Origin: Streptomyces sp. NBC_01723
GTDB lineage: Bacteria; Actinomycetota; Actinomycetes; Streptomycetales; Streptomycetaceae
Direction: 5' to 3'
Assembly (NCBI RefSeq): GCF_036246005.1
Contig: NZ_CP109172.1
Coordinates: 1 to 64,000 of the forward strand
DNA length: 64,000 nucleotides
How positions within the stretch are numbered: position 1 is the first letter of the stretch; each line of letters opens with the position of its first letter. Both the position numbers and the translations under genes were made by a program. The notes beneath the pieces are model-generated. The model searched no databases, had not been told where the DNA came from, and saw only the letters and a program-made list of their open reading frames with translations. Shown here piece by piece: positions 1-8,997 of the stretch.

Positions 1-3000
1 ATCCCTGCCGGGTTTCGATCTGACGGGCGAGGTCGCGGTCGGACTGGCGTTCGCCGATGTGGAAGTGGGATTCGCCGACGAGGGGGCCCTGCTCGCGGAT
101 GATGACGACCCGTCCGGCGTTCCCGTCGGTGAGGCCGAGCCCGAACCTGCTGGCAACGTCCCCGAGGACGCGGGTCGCGGAACCGCGCTTGTTCTGCCCG
201 AGGGGGATGTACGCCTCGCCGTGCGTGGACGGCTCCGCGAACCGGATGATGCCGCCCTGCGTGGCGTACAGGCCCGCCCGGATACCGCCGTTCTCGTAGG
301 CCTGATGCGCGTTGGCCTTCGTCAGGTCCGAAAGGAACTTGGAGGCCTTCGACCCGAGCGACTTGCTGATCTGCGACTTGGCCTTATTCGCGACCTCGAT
401 GATGTCGTCCTCGCCGAGGCCGGTCTTCCCGGCGACGTCGTGGATACCGACCGTCTTCGACGTGATCGCGGCGATGACCTGGATGAGCATGCCCATCTGC
501 TCCGACGTCAGCTGCGCCTTCGCCTGCTTGACCTCGGCGTTGGCCTTGGCCGCCTTGGTCTTGCTGCCCGCGGCTTCCGCGGCGAGGTCGATCGCCGCCT
601 GGTCGCCCTGCGAGGAGAGTTGCGCGGCGAGGTCGCCGTAACCCATCGCCGCCAGCTTGATCAGGTTGTTCTGGAAGATGGCGTTCGTGGCGGTGGCGTG
701 GTCCAGCTGGACGGTGAAGTCCTTCAGCGACGCGCGGGCTTCCTGCATCATCCGCCGCAACGCGATCGACATGCTGGCCACGTACTTGTCGGTGCCCTTG
801 GCCATCTTCTCGGCGAGTTTCATGCCCTCGTCGCCCATCCCGGCCAGGGCTTTCGCGACGTCCCCGCCGGCCCGGTCGGCGACCTTCTCCAGGTTCCGGT
901 TCCAGGCGACGGTGGCTTCGCCCATCTTCCAGAGTTTCTTCTCGACCGCGGCCAGGTCGAAGTACTCGACCTCCTTCGTGGTCCATTTGCCCTTGACCTT
1001 GGTGCGGACCTTCTTCGTCTTATTGCCTGCGGCGATGGCGTCGGACGGCGAGTACAGGGAGCCGCTGATGGGGTCGTACTGCCAGCCGTCGATGCCGCCG
1101 TTGGCGTTCCACTGGATCGACGCGGGGTCGCCTCCGAGACGGCGGACGGTTTCCTCGGCGATGGCGCGGGAGCGGGGCCGCTTGGAGGGGGCGAAGGGGA
1201 TGTACGCTTCGCCGCCGGTTTCGGGTTCGGCCCACATGCGGTAGGTGGGCTGGGCGATCTGCGCGACGTGGTTCTCACGCATGCCGCCCTCGGCGAAGCG
1301 TTGCACCCGGGCGGGGCCGTAGATGTTTCCGTCGGCGGAGCGGCCTGCGGTGGACCCGTAGTAGGTGCCGGACGGCGGCCCGCCGGGCTTGCCGACGATG
1401 CGGTACACGGTGGTGTAGGTGACCGTCACCGACCGGTTCTTCAAGGACTGGATGGCGCCGGCGAGTCCGGCGACATTCGAGCGCTGGCTGCCGGTGGGGA
1501 CGCTGATGACGACGTTCTTGCCCTTCGTCGCCTTGATCTTGTATCCGAGGGCTTCGAGCTGCTTCCGGGCCTCCCCGGTCGGCGCCTTCATCGTGATGGT
1601 CTTGCCGTTGGTGGACGCGACCTTCGCTTTCACCGTCTCCAGGTCACCGATCGCGTCCTGGATGTCCGCCGCCAGGGTGATGGTCTTGTCCGTCAGTCCG
1701 TCCCGGGCGGCCTTCACCCGGTCCAGGCCACTCTTGGCGCTGCCGGTTTCCGCGGTGACCTGGAACCGGCCGTCGGGCAGCTCTTGGACCTTGTAGCCCA
1801 TCTCCTCCAGCATCGCCACGGCGTCCGTGGTCAGCGCGGACACCGTCACCGACTTGGCGTTGGGGGTCTTCTCAATCGCGGCGATGACCGAGTTCAGGCC
1901 GGTGATGGCGTCCTCGGTGCGCATCTCCAGGACGGTGCTCTTTTTGTCGGGGATCTTCAGGTACTGGTTGGCGAGGGCCTGCGCCTGTTCCGCGGTCAGT
2001 CCCATGTCGCGGGCGGCCTGCACGAAGGTGTCCCGGCCGTCGGTGTAGATGCCGTTGACGTACTCCCACGACTTGCCCTGCTCCCGCGCAGCCGCCGCCG
2101 CAGCATCCGTGTTCGCCGCCAGATCCGACAGGGCCTTCTCCGCGTCACGCGCCTTCTGCGAGCCCAGGTCCAGCTCGCCGCCGCGCATCTTCAGCGCGCC
2201 CGCATTTTCCTTGACGGCTTCGGTGACGTCGTCGATGGACTGCTCAAACGCGCTCATCGCGCTGCCGCCGGCCCGGTTGACGTCGTTGAGGGCTTGCAGG
2301 GACTGCCGCAGCCCGTCGGCGGACGCCTTCTGCTCGGACAGCTTCGCCGCCGTGTCCTGCGCGGCCTTCCCGAACACCCCCTGCGACTGCGCGGCCAGTT
2401 CCGCCTCGAACGCCTGGTCGGCGAGAGCGGACTTGTAGCCGTCGAGCTGCGCCTCCAGCTCCTTGCGGGACATGCCCTGCTTGCGCATGGCCTCGCCGAT
2501 CCGCTCCAGCGCGGCCGCGGCAATGTCGCCCTTCCCGGACTTCACCAGGTTCGCGAGGGACTCGTCGACCGCGTCCAGGTCCTCCTTGGCCTCCTTGACC
2601 GGCGTGGAGTCCATCCCGACGAGAGAGGTGAGGAACTGCTGCGTCTTGTCGAGGTTGGAGGGGCGGGCGAGGGTGCGGAGGCTGTCGGCGAGCCCACCGA
2701 GGTCTTGGCCGAATGCGCGGGCGGCTTCACCGGCGACTTCACCGGTCTGCCCGAGCTTGCCGAGGCTGGTGGTGAGCTTGTCGACGTCCGGCGGGGCGGA
2801 CTTCCCGACGTCCGCGAGCTGGGTGAGGACGACGGCGACGGCGGCGATCCCGGCGACGACGACGGACGCGCGGGCGGCCACGCCGAGGGACAGGAACGCG
2901 GCGCGCAGGCCGGCGAGTCCACCACCCGCGGCGGCCGCGGTCGCGGCCAGACCGGCGATAGCCGTACGGACGGCGCCGATCCCGCCCGCGATAGCAGCCG

Positions 3001-4423
3001 CACCAAGGCCGGCCAGCTGGAGGAGTTTCAGTGCGGTCGCCGTCTGGAGGATGACCGCGACGAGTTCCGGGGGTAGCGCGGCGACGAGGCGGGCGGCGGC
3101 GGTGACAAGGGTCAGCATCGTTGGCCCGGCCGCCGCCGCGCCCTCTGCGAGGGTGCCGACCGCGTCACCGAGCGCGTTCAGGGCTTCGCGGGCGGCGGGC
3201 CCGTTCTCCCGCAGGTAGGCGAGGATCTTCCCGACCACACCGGCGTCGGCGTCGCCCTCGGACACCATCCGCAGGAGGTGGATGAGCTGGTCGGTGAAGT
3301 CGTCGAGTTTCGCGTCGGTGAGTTCCGCGACCCGGTCAGAGAACGCGTCGAAGCCCGGGGTGGAGACGGCGCCGCCGGCGACGTTCATCAGGCGGTCCAT
3401 CTGCCCGGAGAAGGACTGCACCTCCCGGCTCATGTGCGGGATGAGCTGCTCGAGGACCGTGAAGCCCTTCGCGACGGGCTCCATCGTCCAGTTCGACATG
3501 TCGTCCGACCAGTCGGAGAACGTGCCCTTGAGGTTGGAGAGGGAGATCGCAGCCTTCTGCGTCTCTGGCGGCAGGTCGGCGAGAACCTTCTGGTAGGCGA
3601 GCTGAGCCTCCATCGCTTCCTTGGAGGCTTTGCCGTTGTCGCGGACGGCTTCCTGGTACTTCTTCTCCGCGTCGGCGACCTCGGACATCGGCTCGATCTG
3701 CCCGGCCAGGGCGATCCCGAAGGCGGTCGCCGCGCCACCGGTAGCAGCGAACATGCCCGCCAGCGGCGCCAGGTTCGCGGCGACGCCAGCGATGAGGGGG
3801 ATGGCCGCGCTGGCGAGGGGGATGAGGCTGCCCAGCCCGAAGTTCGCTCCCCCACCCCCTCCGCCGCCGAGGGTGCCGCCCAGGCCGCGCAACGCGGACG
3901 TGTCGGGCTGCACACGGACGCGGATGGTCTGGTTCATCGACGCCCACCGCACCGCCGCAGAGACGTCCCGGCGCAGCTGCATCGGATCCTGGAGTCCGAT
4001 GGGGATCTCGATGCGGTGCCCCCACGCCGCCCACCGGACCGCATCCTCAACCTCGCGCCGCAACTGCATCGCGTTGCCGAGACGCAGGTTCACGGCCAGG
4101 CCCTGCCCGGCGCCGGCGGCGCTGAGGGCGGCGGACACGTCGGAGCGCAGGTGGCCGGCGTCCAGGTCCAGGCGGACACGGAGCCCTTGCCCGGATCCGG
4201 CGCTGGTAAGGGCTGCGGTGACGTCCCGGCGCAGGTGGGCGCCGTCTACGTCGAGGCGGACCCGGATGGGGTTGCGGGTTTCGGCGCGGAGCCGGGCGAC
4301 GTCCCGTCGGAGGGCGTTGACGTTCCGGGACGCGGTCTGTGCGTCGCCGGACAGGCCGCGCAGGGTCCGGGACAGCGAGGAGCCCTGCCCGGTCAGGCGT
4401 ACCGACAGATTCCACTCGGACAC
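1..4423 (-). CDS. Tape measure protein, 3' end beyond the window
   Basis: At least 1,474 residues, reading off the left edge. The tape measure sets tail length and takes part in DNA ejection in siphoviruses. The start is a GTG at 4423, with GAGGAG 7 nt upstream and 15 bp after the chaperone stop. Around residues 330-400 there is a segment typical of actinophage tape measures, including STPGFDAFSDRV. Long Ala/Lys/Glu-rich helical stretches follow. Near the window edge a motif of the form RFAEP-x-T-x-GEAYIP occurs twice (about 1190-1240 and 190-260), and the last visible residues include GPLVGESHFHI, which is usual close to the C-terminus of these proteins. Only a short piece is therefore probably missing. 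Position directly after the chaperones agrees with the call. No lytic peptidase motif was seen. Confidence 0.93.
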   Translation of the reverse strand, partial: MSEWNLSVRLTGQGSSLSRTLRGLSGDAQTASRNVNALRRDVARLRAETRNPIRVRLDVDGAHLRRDVTAALTSAGSGQGLRVRLDLDAGHLRSDVSAALSAAGAGQGLAVNLRLGNAMQLRREVEDAVRWAAWGHRIEIPIGLQDPMQLRRDVSAAVRWASMNQTIRVRVQPDTSALRGLGGTLGGGGGGGANFGLGSLIPLASAAIPLIAGVAANLAPLAGMFAATGGAATAFGIALAGQIEPMSEVADAEKKYQEAVRDNGKASKEAMEAQLAYQKVLADLPPETQKAAISLSNLKGTFSDWSDDMSNWTMEPVAKGFTVLEQLIPHMSREVQSFSGQMDRLMNVAGGAVSTPGFDAFSDRVAELTDAKLDDFTDQLIHLLRMVSEGDADAGVVGKILAYLRENGPAAREALNALGDAVGTLAEGAAAAGPTMLTLVTAAARLVAALPPELVAVILQTATALKLLQLAGLGAAAIAGGIGAVRTAIAGLAATAAAAGGGLAGLRAAFLSLGVAARASVVVAGIAAVAVVLTQLADVGKSAPPDVDKLTTSLGKLGQTGEVAGEAARAFGQDLGGLADSLRTLARPSNLDKTQQFLTSLVGMDSTPVKEAKEDLDAVDESLANLVKSGKGDIAAAALERIGEAMRKQGMSRKELEAQLDGYKSALADQAFEAELAAQSQGVFGKAAQDTAAKLSEQKASADGLRQSLQALNDVNRAGGSAMSAFEQSIDDVTEAVKENAGALKMRGGELDLGSQKARDAEKALSDLAANTDAAAAAAREQGKSWEYVNGIYTDGRDTFVQAARDMGLTAEQAQALANQYLKIPDKKSTVLEMRTEDAITGLNSVIAAIEKTPNAKSVTVSALTTDAVAMLEEMGYKVQELPDGRFQVTAETGSAKSGLDRVKAARDGLTDKTITLAADIQDAIGDLETVKAKVASTNGKTITMKAPTGEARKQLEALGYKIKATKGKNVVISVPTGSQRSNVAGLAGAIQSLKNRSVTVTYTTVYRIVGKPGGPPSGTYYGSTAGRSADGNIYGPARVQRFAEGGMRENHVAQIAQPTYRMWAEPETGGEAYIPFAPSKRPRSRAIAEETVRRLGGDPASIQWNANGGIDGWQYDPISGSLYSPSDAIAAGNKTKKVRTKVKGKWTTKEVEYFDLAAVEKKLWKMGEATVAWNRNLEKVADRAGGDVAKALAGMGDEGMKLAEKMAKGTDKYVASMSIALRRMMQEARASLKDFTVQLDHATATNAIFQNNLIKLAAMGYGDLAAQLSSQGDQAAIDLAAEAAGSKTKAAKANAEVKQAKAQLTSEQMGMLIQVIAAITSKTVGIHDVAGKTGLGEDDIIEVANKAKSQISKSLGSKASKFLSDLTKANAHQAYENGGIRAGLYATQGGIIRFAEPSTHGEAYIPLGQNKRGSATRVLGDVASRFGLGLTDGNAGRVVIIREQGPLVGESHFHIGERQSDRDLARQIETRQG

Positions 4424-4438
4424 GGGCGGGCTCCTCTC

Positions 4439-5343
4439 TTACTGGTGGCGGTGGGACTTCTCGAGTTCGAGGGCGGCGGCAACGCTGGTGGGGATCAGGG
4501 CGACCTTCATGCCGTGGGCCTCGTCGCCGTCGGGGAGGGTTTTCTGCCGGTCCTGGAGGATCTGGCAGCCGATGCAGCGGTGGGTGGTGGCCCGGTAGGC
4601 GTCCTCGTCACCACCTTGGGTTTCGTCCCATTCGTCGGGGCGGGTGCCGCAGGTCTGGCAGACCTGCTTGAGGTAGTGGAGGTAGGCGCGGGCTTTGCGC
4701 CGGTCGAGGTCGGACCAGGTGCCGTCTCCGTGGCCGCGGAATCGGGAGTGCGGCATGCCCCACTGGTGGCACAGCTCCATCTCGGCACGGAAGTCGGCAT
4801 CATCGATCAGCCTTTTCCCAGGTCGGTCCGCCGCTGGTGCTGAATGGACCAGGCGGCCCGCCACAGGTCACCGGCGTCTGCGGTAGACCAGGTGTCCAGG
4901 TACTGGCGGGCCTTCTCTACGGGCATGCCGTCCAGAGAGGCGGCGGAGATGAGGGCAGGAGCGAAGGTGTCCATGGCGAAGCCCTCGCCCTTCTCCTCTT
5001 CCTCCTCGCTCGCCGGATGCTGGTTCTGGAGCTTCTCGAGCTCCTTTCGCTCCAGGGCGGTGAACCGCAGCACAACGGTGCATGCGTCGTACGCCTTCTG
5101 AGCGGCGGTCAGCTCCGTCTTGGCGTCCTTGTGCTGCTTCTCGAACGCGGCCAGCGTGTCGACGTCGATGACCTGTTCGCTGCCCTTGATCTGCTTGAGG
5201 CGGCCTGCGGCCTGCTCGAAGTCGCGTTGGGCTGCCAGGTAGCGCTCTCGGACGTCAGGCTTGCGGCAGAGCTTGAAGGCGCTGGTGGGGCGCTCGATCT
5301 GTTCGAGCTGCTCCTCCAGCGATGCCCACGTGCTGCTGGTCAT
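4439..5343 (-). CDS. Tail assembly chaperone, frameshifted long form (gpGT-like)
   Basis: The shorter chaperone frame ends at 4807. An overlapping -1 frame continues to 4439 with no plausible start of its own near the overlap. The joined product has about 300 residues. The T-like extension begins RLIDDADFRAEMELCHQWGM and contains two CxxC pairs (CQTCG and CIGC), possibly a zinc site. In lambda-like phages the G and GT forms chaperone the tape measure during tail assembly, and GT is made by -1 slippage. Location between the major tail protein and the tape measure is the expected one. The frameshift is inferred from the slippery heptamer at 4813-4819 and the frame architecture. Confidence 0.8.
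4807..5343 (-). CDS. Tail assembly chaperone, short form (gpG-like)
   Basis: 178 residues, mostly helical, with an acidic linker (EEEEEKGEG) in the middle and a C-terminal segment ending RTDLGKG. It stops at 4807, a few bases after the slippery run. Such proteins bind the tape measure during tail assembly and are made in excess over the frameshifted form. The gene lies 92 bp after the major tail protein gene. A GC-rich hairpin in that gap may lower the transcript or translation level. Confidence 0.8.
   Translation of the reverse strand: MTSSTWASLEEQLEQIERPTSAFKLCRKPDVRERYLAAQRDFEQAAGRLKQIKGSEQVIDVDTLAAFEKQHKDAKTELTAAQKAYDACTVVLRFTALERKELEKLQNQHPASEEEEEKGEGFAMDTFAPALISAASLDGMPVEKARQYLDTWSTADAGDLWRAAWSIQHQRRTDLGKG
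4813..4819 (-). promoter_or_regulatory. -1 ribosomal slippery heptamer GGGAAAA
   Basis: On the minus strand the zero frame reads ctG GGA AAA ggc tga, fitting X-XXY-YYZ with X=G, Y=A and Z=A. A one-base backward slip moves ribosomes from the short chaperone into the T-like extension. The zero-frame stop is two codons downstream. No stimulatory structure was worked out. Confidence 0.8.
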
Positions 5344-5358
5344 TCGGGGCTCTCCTGA

Positions 5359-5392
5359 GGGAAGGCCCGGCCGGGCGCGCGGCGCCCTTCCC
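5359..5392 (-). other. GC-rich hairpin between tail genes
   Basis: GGGAAGG at 5359-5365 pairs with CCTTCCC at 5386-5392, and the interior is also self-complementary. It lies between the major tail protein and the chaperone gene and has no T-run. It may attenuate read-through, as the two products are needed in different amounts. Confidence 0.4.
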
Positions 5393-5435
5393 AGATACGT
5401 CGGGCCCGGCCGGGGGCTGGTGGGGTACGGCCGGG

Positions 5436-5906
5436 TCAGGACGACGGGACGGTGGCGTTCAGCAGCGGCCGGTCGGTGATGGAGAACCGCACCTGGAGCT
5501 TCGCGGCCTCGTTGTCGGCGGTGATCGCCGGGGAGTTGGAGGCGACTCGCACCGGGTAGACGTCCATGCCCTTCGTGGACGGCGCCTTGCCCTTGCGGCA
5601 GATGATGATGAACCCGGTCGTGCCCTTGGCGAGGTCCGTCTCGAGGGTGTCGTCGACGTCGTCCTCGTAGAAGGTGAGGGAGGAGTCGGCTGCGGAGTCG
5701 TCGCCGGGGATCTTGGAGACGAACGTGGAGTCCATGTCCGGGGTTTCGATCTCCTGGTTCTCGATGGAGAACCCTTCGACCGCGGCAATGTCCTTGGTGT
5801 AGTCGGTGGCGCCGGTGATCTCGGCGGCGGTGGGAAGGTAGCTGGTGGAGGCGATGACGTCAGCGAAGAGGATCTTCGTAACGCCCTTCCGGTTGAAACG
5901 CGGCAT
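5436..5906 (-). CDS. Major tail protein
   Basis: 156 residues from an ATG at 5906 with AAGGGG upstream. The frame is open 22 codons further upstream, but that part reads like untranslated sequence. The protein begins MPRFNRKGVTKILF and has the short strand-rich composition of siphovirus tail-tube proteins of the phage-tail-tube/Ig type. It sits between the tail-completion genes and the chaperones, the normal place for the tube subunit. It should be made in high amount. The identification rests on position and general resemblance to actinophage tail proteins. Confidence 0.8.
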   Translation of the reverse strand: MPRFNRKGVTKILFADVIASTSYLPTAAEITGATDYTKDIAAVEGFSIENQEIETPDMDSTFVSKIPGDDSAADSSLTFYEDDVDDTLETDLAKGTTGFIIICRKGKAPSTKGMDVYPVRVASNSPAITADNEAAKLQVRFSITDRPLLNATVPSS

Positions 5907-6033
5907 TATGGGCCCCTTGCGGATGCGGGGCCGATCGAGACCCCTGCTACACGTGTCTGGTGTGGCGGCCACCTGCCTGGTGGCGTCCGCGTGGGGTCCC
6001 GCCGCGGTGCGGTGTTGCCCAACCCGCCGGGGG

Positions 6034-6504
6034 TCAGGCGCCGGTGGCCTCTTCCAGGTGGAAGCGGTACCGGATCACACTGGTGATGATTCCATCTTCT
6101 GGGTCTTGTGTTCCCCCCGCCTCGTTGGCCTCCCGGTAGGAGCAGGTGACGCCGGGAATGTTCAGGGGGTGCGTATAGCGGGTGGAGCCGTCGGCGGGCC
6201 GTTCTACGACCTTCCGACCTCGATCTGTCATCCACTGCGCCTGCTCGTCGCCGCCACGACTGTTGGGGACGCCGGGGAGCGGCCCGGATACGAACGTGGC
6301 CGTGTACTCGGAGACCGCGGTGGTGTGCGCGTCGGCGAGTGTCCCGTCGCTGGTGGTGTGCGGGCCTGGGTCGAGGATCGTGTACGGCGGCGCCACCGGC
6401 TTCCCCTCGCTGTTCAGGGGAATGGTGCGGCGGCCGACGGGACGGCCGGTGAGCGACTCCAGGAGCTGCTGGACGCCTGCGGTGACGGAGCTGCGGGGGA
6501 TCAT
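6034..6504 (-). CDS. Tail completion / tail terminator-like protein
   Basis: 156 residues starting MIPRSSVTAGVQQLLESL at the ATG at 6504, which shares its A with the TGA of the upstream gene (TGATG), so translation is probably coupled. Small proteins at this position, just before the major tail protein, usually cap the tail tube at the head end or complete the joint. The N-terminal helix followed by a beta-rich body fits that family, but no diagnostic motif was seen, so the call is positional. Confidence 0.6.
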   Translation of the reverse strand: MIPRSSVTAGVQQLLESLTGRPVGRRTIPLNSEGKPVAPPYTILDPGPHTTSDGTLADAHTTAVSEYTATFVSGPLPGVPNSRGGDEQAQWMTDRGRKVVERPADGSTRYTHPLNIPGVTCSYREANEAGGTQDPEDGIITSVIRYRFHLEEATGA

Positions 6505-6899
6505 CAGGCGCTCCCGAAGATGCGGTCGCAGGCGGCTTTGAACGGGTCCAGCATGTCCTGCTCGATGTCGGCGACTGCGGGCCCGACGTGCGGGAAGGGC
6601 GGCTGCCGGTAAAAGCGGCCCAAGCTGTCGTAGCGGTACATGAACCCGTACTCGAGGCGCTTTCCCTGCGGCTCGGTCGTGCCGATGTCCATGCCGCCGC
6701 CGTCGGGTACGGGGAACGGCTCGGGCTTCCACGAGTCGAAGTAGTCCCCGGTAATGATGTTCGGGCCGGGGCGACCGGACGCGTTGAACTTGATCATTGC
6801 GAGGAGGAGGCGGCCCTGCTGCTTCACTGCACGATTCACCTCAGGTCCGACACGGTCCGCAGCCTGCTCAAGCCGGCCGGGAAGGTCGTCCAGGTCCAT
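6504..6899 (-). CDS. HK97 gp10-like head-tail/tail component
   Basis: 131 residues from the ATG at 6899 (MDLDDLPGRLEQAADRVG), overlapping the previous stop as TGATG. It has an amphipathic N-terminal helix and a basic, Gly-rich middle with YFDSW and FPHVGPA. Its length and position match gp10-like proteins, which sit at the neck between portal connectors and tail terminator. The longer open frame upstream is rejected because the DUF6093 gene occupies that DNA in another frame. Confidence 0.6.
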   Translation of the reverse strand: MDLDDLPGRLEQAADRVGPEVNRAVKQQGRLLLAMIKFNASGRPGPNIITGDYFDSWKPEPFPVPDGGGMDIGTTEPQGKRLEYGFMYRYDSLGRFYRQPPFPHVGPAVADIEQDMLDPFKAACDRIFGSA

Positions 6900-7345
6900 C
6901 ACGTGCCTCCCGCCTGCTGGATCTGGTCGAGGCTGGTGACACGGATGACGCCGAGGGTGCCGCCCTGGGAGGGGTCCATGGCCCGCCACTGCCGGCCGAT
7001 CAGCGTCTGGTCTCCGCCCTCGTGGACGGCAACGACGGTGACGATGGTGTCCCGGGCCGCTATCGGCGCGGTGAGCGGCGTGAACACCTTGTACTTGCTG
7101 GTGGTCTCGTTCACCCACGGCTGCGTCGCGACGACCGCGGACGCCGATTCGGGCAGGGTCCCGGACTGCACGGCTCCCGGCCCCTCGTACAGGGTCTCCC
7201 CTTCGGGGATCTCGTAGAGGCCGGTGTCGGGGTTGAAGACGGGCGGCCCGCCGGCGGGGCTGGAGAACCGCACCGTGTCGAGGAGGATCGCGCCTTCCAC
7301 GATGACTGCGGCGTTGGCGAGGATGCTGGGCAGGTCGATGGCCAT
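6899..7345 (-). CDS. DUF6093-family head-tail joining protein
   Basis: 148 residues, beginning MAIDLPSILANAAVIVEGAI. Composition and N-terminus resemble the DUF6093 proteins common in Streptomyces phage head-tail modules. The middle is a likely beta-barrel (TIVTVVAVHEGG). It overlaps both neighbours in stop-start fashion, so it belongs to one translationally coupled connector operon. A stopper or adaptor role is inferred from position. Confidence 0.65.
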   Translation of the reverse strand: MAIDLPSILANAAVIVEGAILLDTVRFSSPAGGPPVFNPDTGLYEIPEGETLYEGPGAVQSGTLPESASAVVATQPWVNETTSKYKVFTPLTAPIAARDTIVTVVAVHEGGDQTLIGRQWRAMDPSQGGTLGVIRVTSLDQIQQAGGT

Positions 7346-7740
7346 CAGCGGCCACCGCTCTCGAGATTCTTCGCGTACTCGGTGAGGGTTTGCAGCATGG
7401 CGCGCGCGGTCGCCGCGGGTCCCCCGCCGTAGTCGGACCGGTTCAGAGCCTCCCGGTCGAGCATTTCGGGGTCGACGTCGGCGAGGAACGCCACGATCAC
7501 GTCGGCGGGGGTCTTGGGGACACCGACAGCAACGCGGGCGAGGCCGTCGAATGCGGCGCCTTCGGGCTGCCGGGTGTAGAGAATCAGCGTGGGCAGGGCC
7601 GCGGACACGTCGTGCTGGAGGACGTATCCGGTGACGGTTCCGGGCGGGAGAGCTTCCCCTGCGATGCGGATGGTGGCCTGTCCGGGCTGTCCGTCGATGT
7701 GGACGGCGTGCGCCTGCGGCTCGGTGGGCTGGTCAGTCAC
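7345..7740 (-). CDS. Conserved head-tail region protein
   Basis: 131 residues, MTDQPTEPQAHAVHIDGQPG at the N-terminus. It is a small beta-rich protein with a C-terminal helix (ARAMLQTLTEYAKNL). Its start overlaps the stop of the head morphogenesis gene as ATGA, and its own stop overlaps the next start. Proteins of this size between the minor head protein and the DUF6093 adaptor may be connector subunits. No family was recognised with certainty. Confidence 0.6.
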   Translation of the reverse strand: MTDQPTEPQAHAVHIDGQPGQATIRIAGEALPPGTVTGYVLQHDVSAALPTLILYTRQPEGAAFDGLARVAVGVPKTPADVIVAFLADVDPEMLDREALNRSDYGGGPAATARAMLQTLTEYAKNLESGGR

Positions 7741-8579
7741 AGGAGGGCTCCGGAACGGATCTCAGTTCGGCCGATGAGGTCGAGGCGGGGCAGGAATTCC
7801 CTTTGGCAGTGGTGGTGTGCCGCCGGGTGGGCGAGGGCGTCCTGCACGGTGCGCAGCGTCCGGTTGGCCCGGTCGGGATCGTTGTGCGACGCCCAGCCAC
7901 ACGCGGCTCCGTCCCGGACCTCCACCCACTCGGTGCCAAGCTCATCCAGCGCGGTCCGGGCAGCTGCGGTGTTCGCGGTGGTCACCGCCTGCCAGGTGAT
8001 GGAGGCGCGCGCCCACGCATCGACCGGATGCCGGGCATTGTTCGCGTAGATCACTGTGTCCAGGGGGTGGTCCTCACGCAGCTGCGTGACGTCGAAACGG
8101 TCTGCGGTGCCTCGGGAGGCGTCCTGCGCGGCACGGAGGAACGCCCGTGCCCTGCGCAGGGCCTCGGTGATCCGGCCGGTCAGGTCGGCGTAGTACTGCG
8201 CGGACGCTGCCGTGACCGCGGCCTGGTGCCGGGCGGTCCACGTGAAGCGGCTGGTACGCCGGTCGGCGTTCTCCAGCATCTGCCAGGCGCCCTCGCGGTA
8301 GATGAGGGGCAGGTCGGTGCTGGCCCACCGTTCGGCGAAGGCGCCGGCGGCGCGGGCGAACGCGCCCAGTGACGTGTTGAACGCGGCGATGGCAGCACGC
8401 AGGGCGCGGCCTCCGCCGGAGGTCCGGCCGGGGCGGATACGGGCGAGGGCGTTGAGGAGGCGGGTTTGGGCGATGGTGAGGATGGACCAGGCGTTGCGGA
8501 GCCGGTCTGTGGCGTCGGTGATGTAGGAGAGGAGGCGTTGGCGGAGGGTGCGGCCGCGGCGTCGGACGGGGGTAGTCAT
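7737..8579 (-). CDS. Phage minor head / head morphogenesis protein
   Basis: 280 residues. The first 100 are a long basic helical region (RRRGRTLRQRLLSYITDATD). The C-terminal 70 residues carry the signature of capsid minor proteins of the Mu gpF-like group: VRDGAACGW, then DALAHPAAHHHCQREFLPRL. Such proteins occupy the portal vertex region inside the head in a few copies. It starts four bases inside the preceding gene and ends four bases inside the next. Confidence 0.75.
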   Translation of the reverse strand: MTTPVRRRGRTLRQRLLSYITDATDRLRNAWSILTIAQTRLLNALARIRPGRTSGGGRALRAAIAAFNTSLGAFARAAGAFAERWASTDLPLIYREGAWQMLENADRRTSRFTWTARHQAAVTAASAQYYADLTGRITEALRRARAFLRAAQDASRGTADRFDVTQLREDHPLDTVIYANNARHPVDAWARASITWQAVTTANTAAARTALDELGTEWVEVRDGAACGWASHNDPDRANRTLRTVQDALAHPAAHHHCQREFLPRLDLIGRTEIRSGALL

Positions 8580-8905
8580 CGGCGGGGCCTGGCTTGTAGA
8601 ACGATCCAGCCGATTCCGCTGCTGCTGTCCGAGCCGTCAGGGTCGTCGGGGGCGGGGATGTCCCCGGCCTGGAGGGCGGCGATCTTCCGCTCCAGGGCTT
8701 TGATGTTCTCCCCGTAGCCGAGTCCGACGACGCCGGGGACGTTGAGGGTGGTGGGCTGGGCCAGCAGGTCGGCGAGGCGGCCGTTGAGGACTTCGATGGC
8801 GACCGCGCGGGCGGATCCCAGGCGGTCGTAGCGGTTCTCGAGGTCGGTGACGTCGGTGGCTGCACCGAGCTGGCCAAGGAGCCAGGCCCGTATGGCGGTG
8901 TCCAT
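8576..8905 (-). CDS. Small head-region protein, unknown role
   Basis: 109 residues from the ATG at 8905, with GGAGGA 4 nt upstream. The N-terminus (MDTAIRAWLLGQLGAATDV) is followed by a helical region and an acidic Asp/Ser-rich stretch before a basic end. It is the first gene after the terminator-like structure at 8946-8993, so it opens the connector gene run. A DNA-packaging adaptor would fit by position and size, but there is no sequence proof. Confidence 0.6.
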   Translation of the reverse strand: MDTAIRAWLLGQLGAATDVTDLENRYDRLGSARAVAIEVLNGRLADLLAQPTTLNVPGVVGLGYGENIKALERKIAALQAGDIPAPDDPDGSDSSSGIGWIVLQARPRR

Positions 8906-8945
8906 GGCGTCCTCCAGTGCGTGGTGTGGGAAGGGGTGGCACGGG

Positions 8946-8993
8946 AGCGGGCCCGCTCCTTTTGGCGCCCCCACCGTGGGGGCGGGCCCGCTC
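8946..8993 (-). terminator. Double-palindrome hairpin after the capsid genes
   Basis: Two AGCGGGCCCGC-type palindromes flank GCCCCCAC (8967-8974) and GTGGGGGC (8976-8983). The outer copies can also pair with each other, giving one long stem. It follows the small head gene at 8998 and precedes the connector genes, so it probably reduces read-through after the abundant capsid transcript. It lacks a T-run. Confidence 0.6.
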
Positions 8994-8997
8994 TCCG

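Noticed and set aside
59..3076. 1,005-codon open frame on the plus strand
   Set aside because: It is the reverse-strand shadow of the tape measure gene. The minus frame shows phage motifs; this one is Arg/Gly/Val low complexity.
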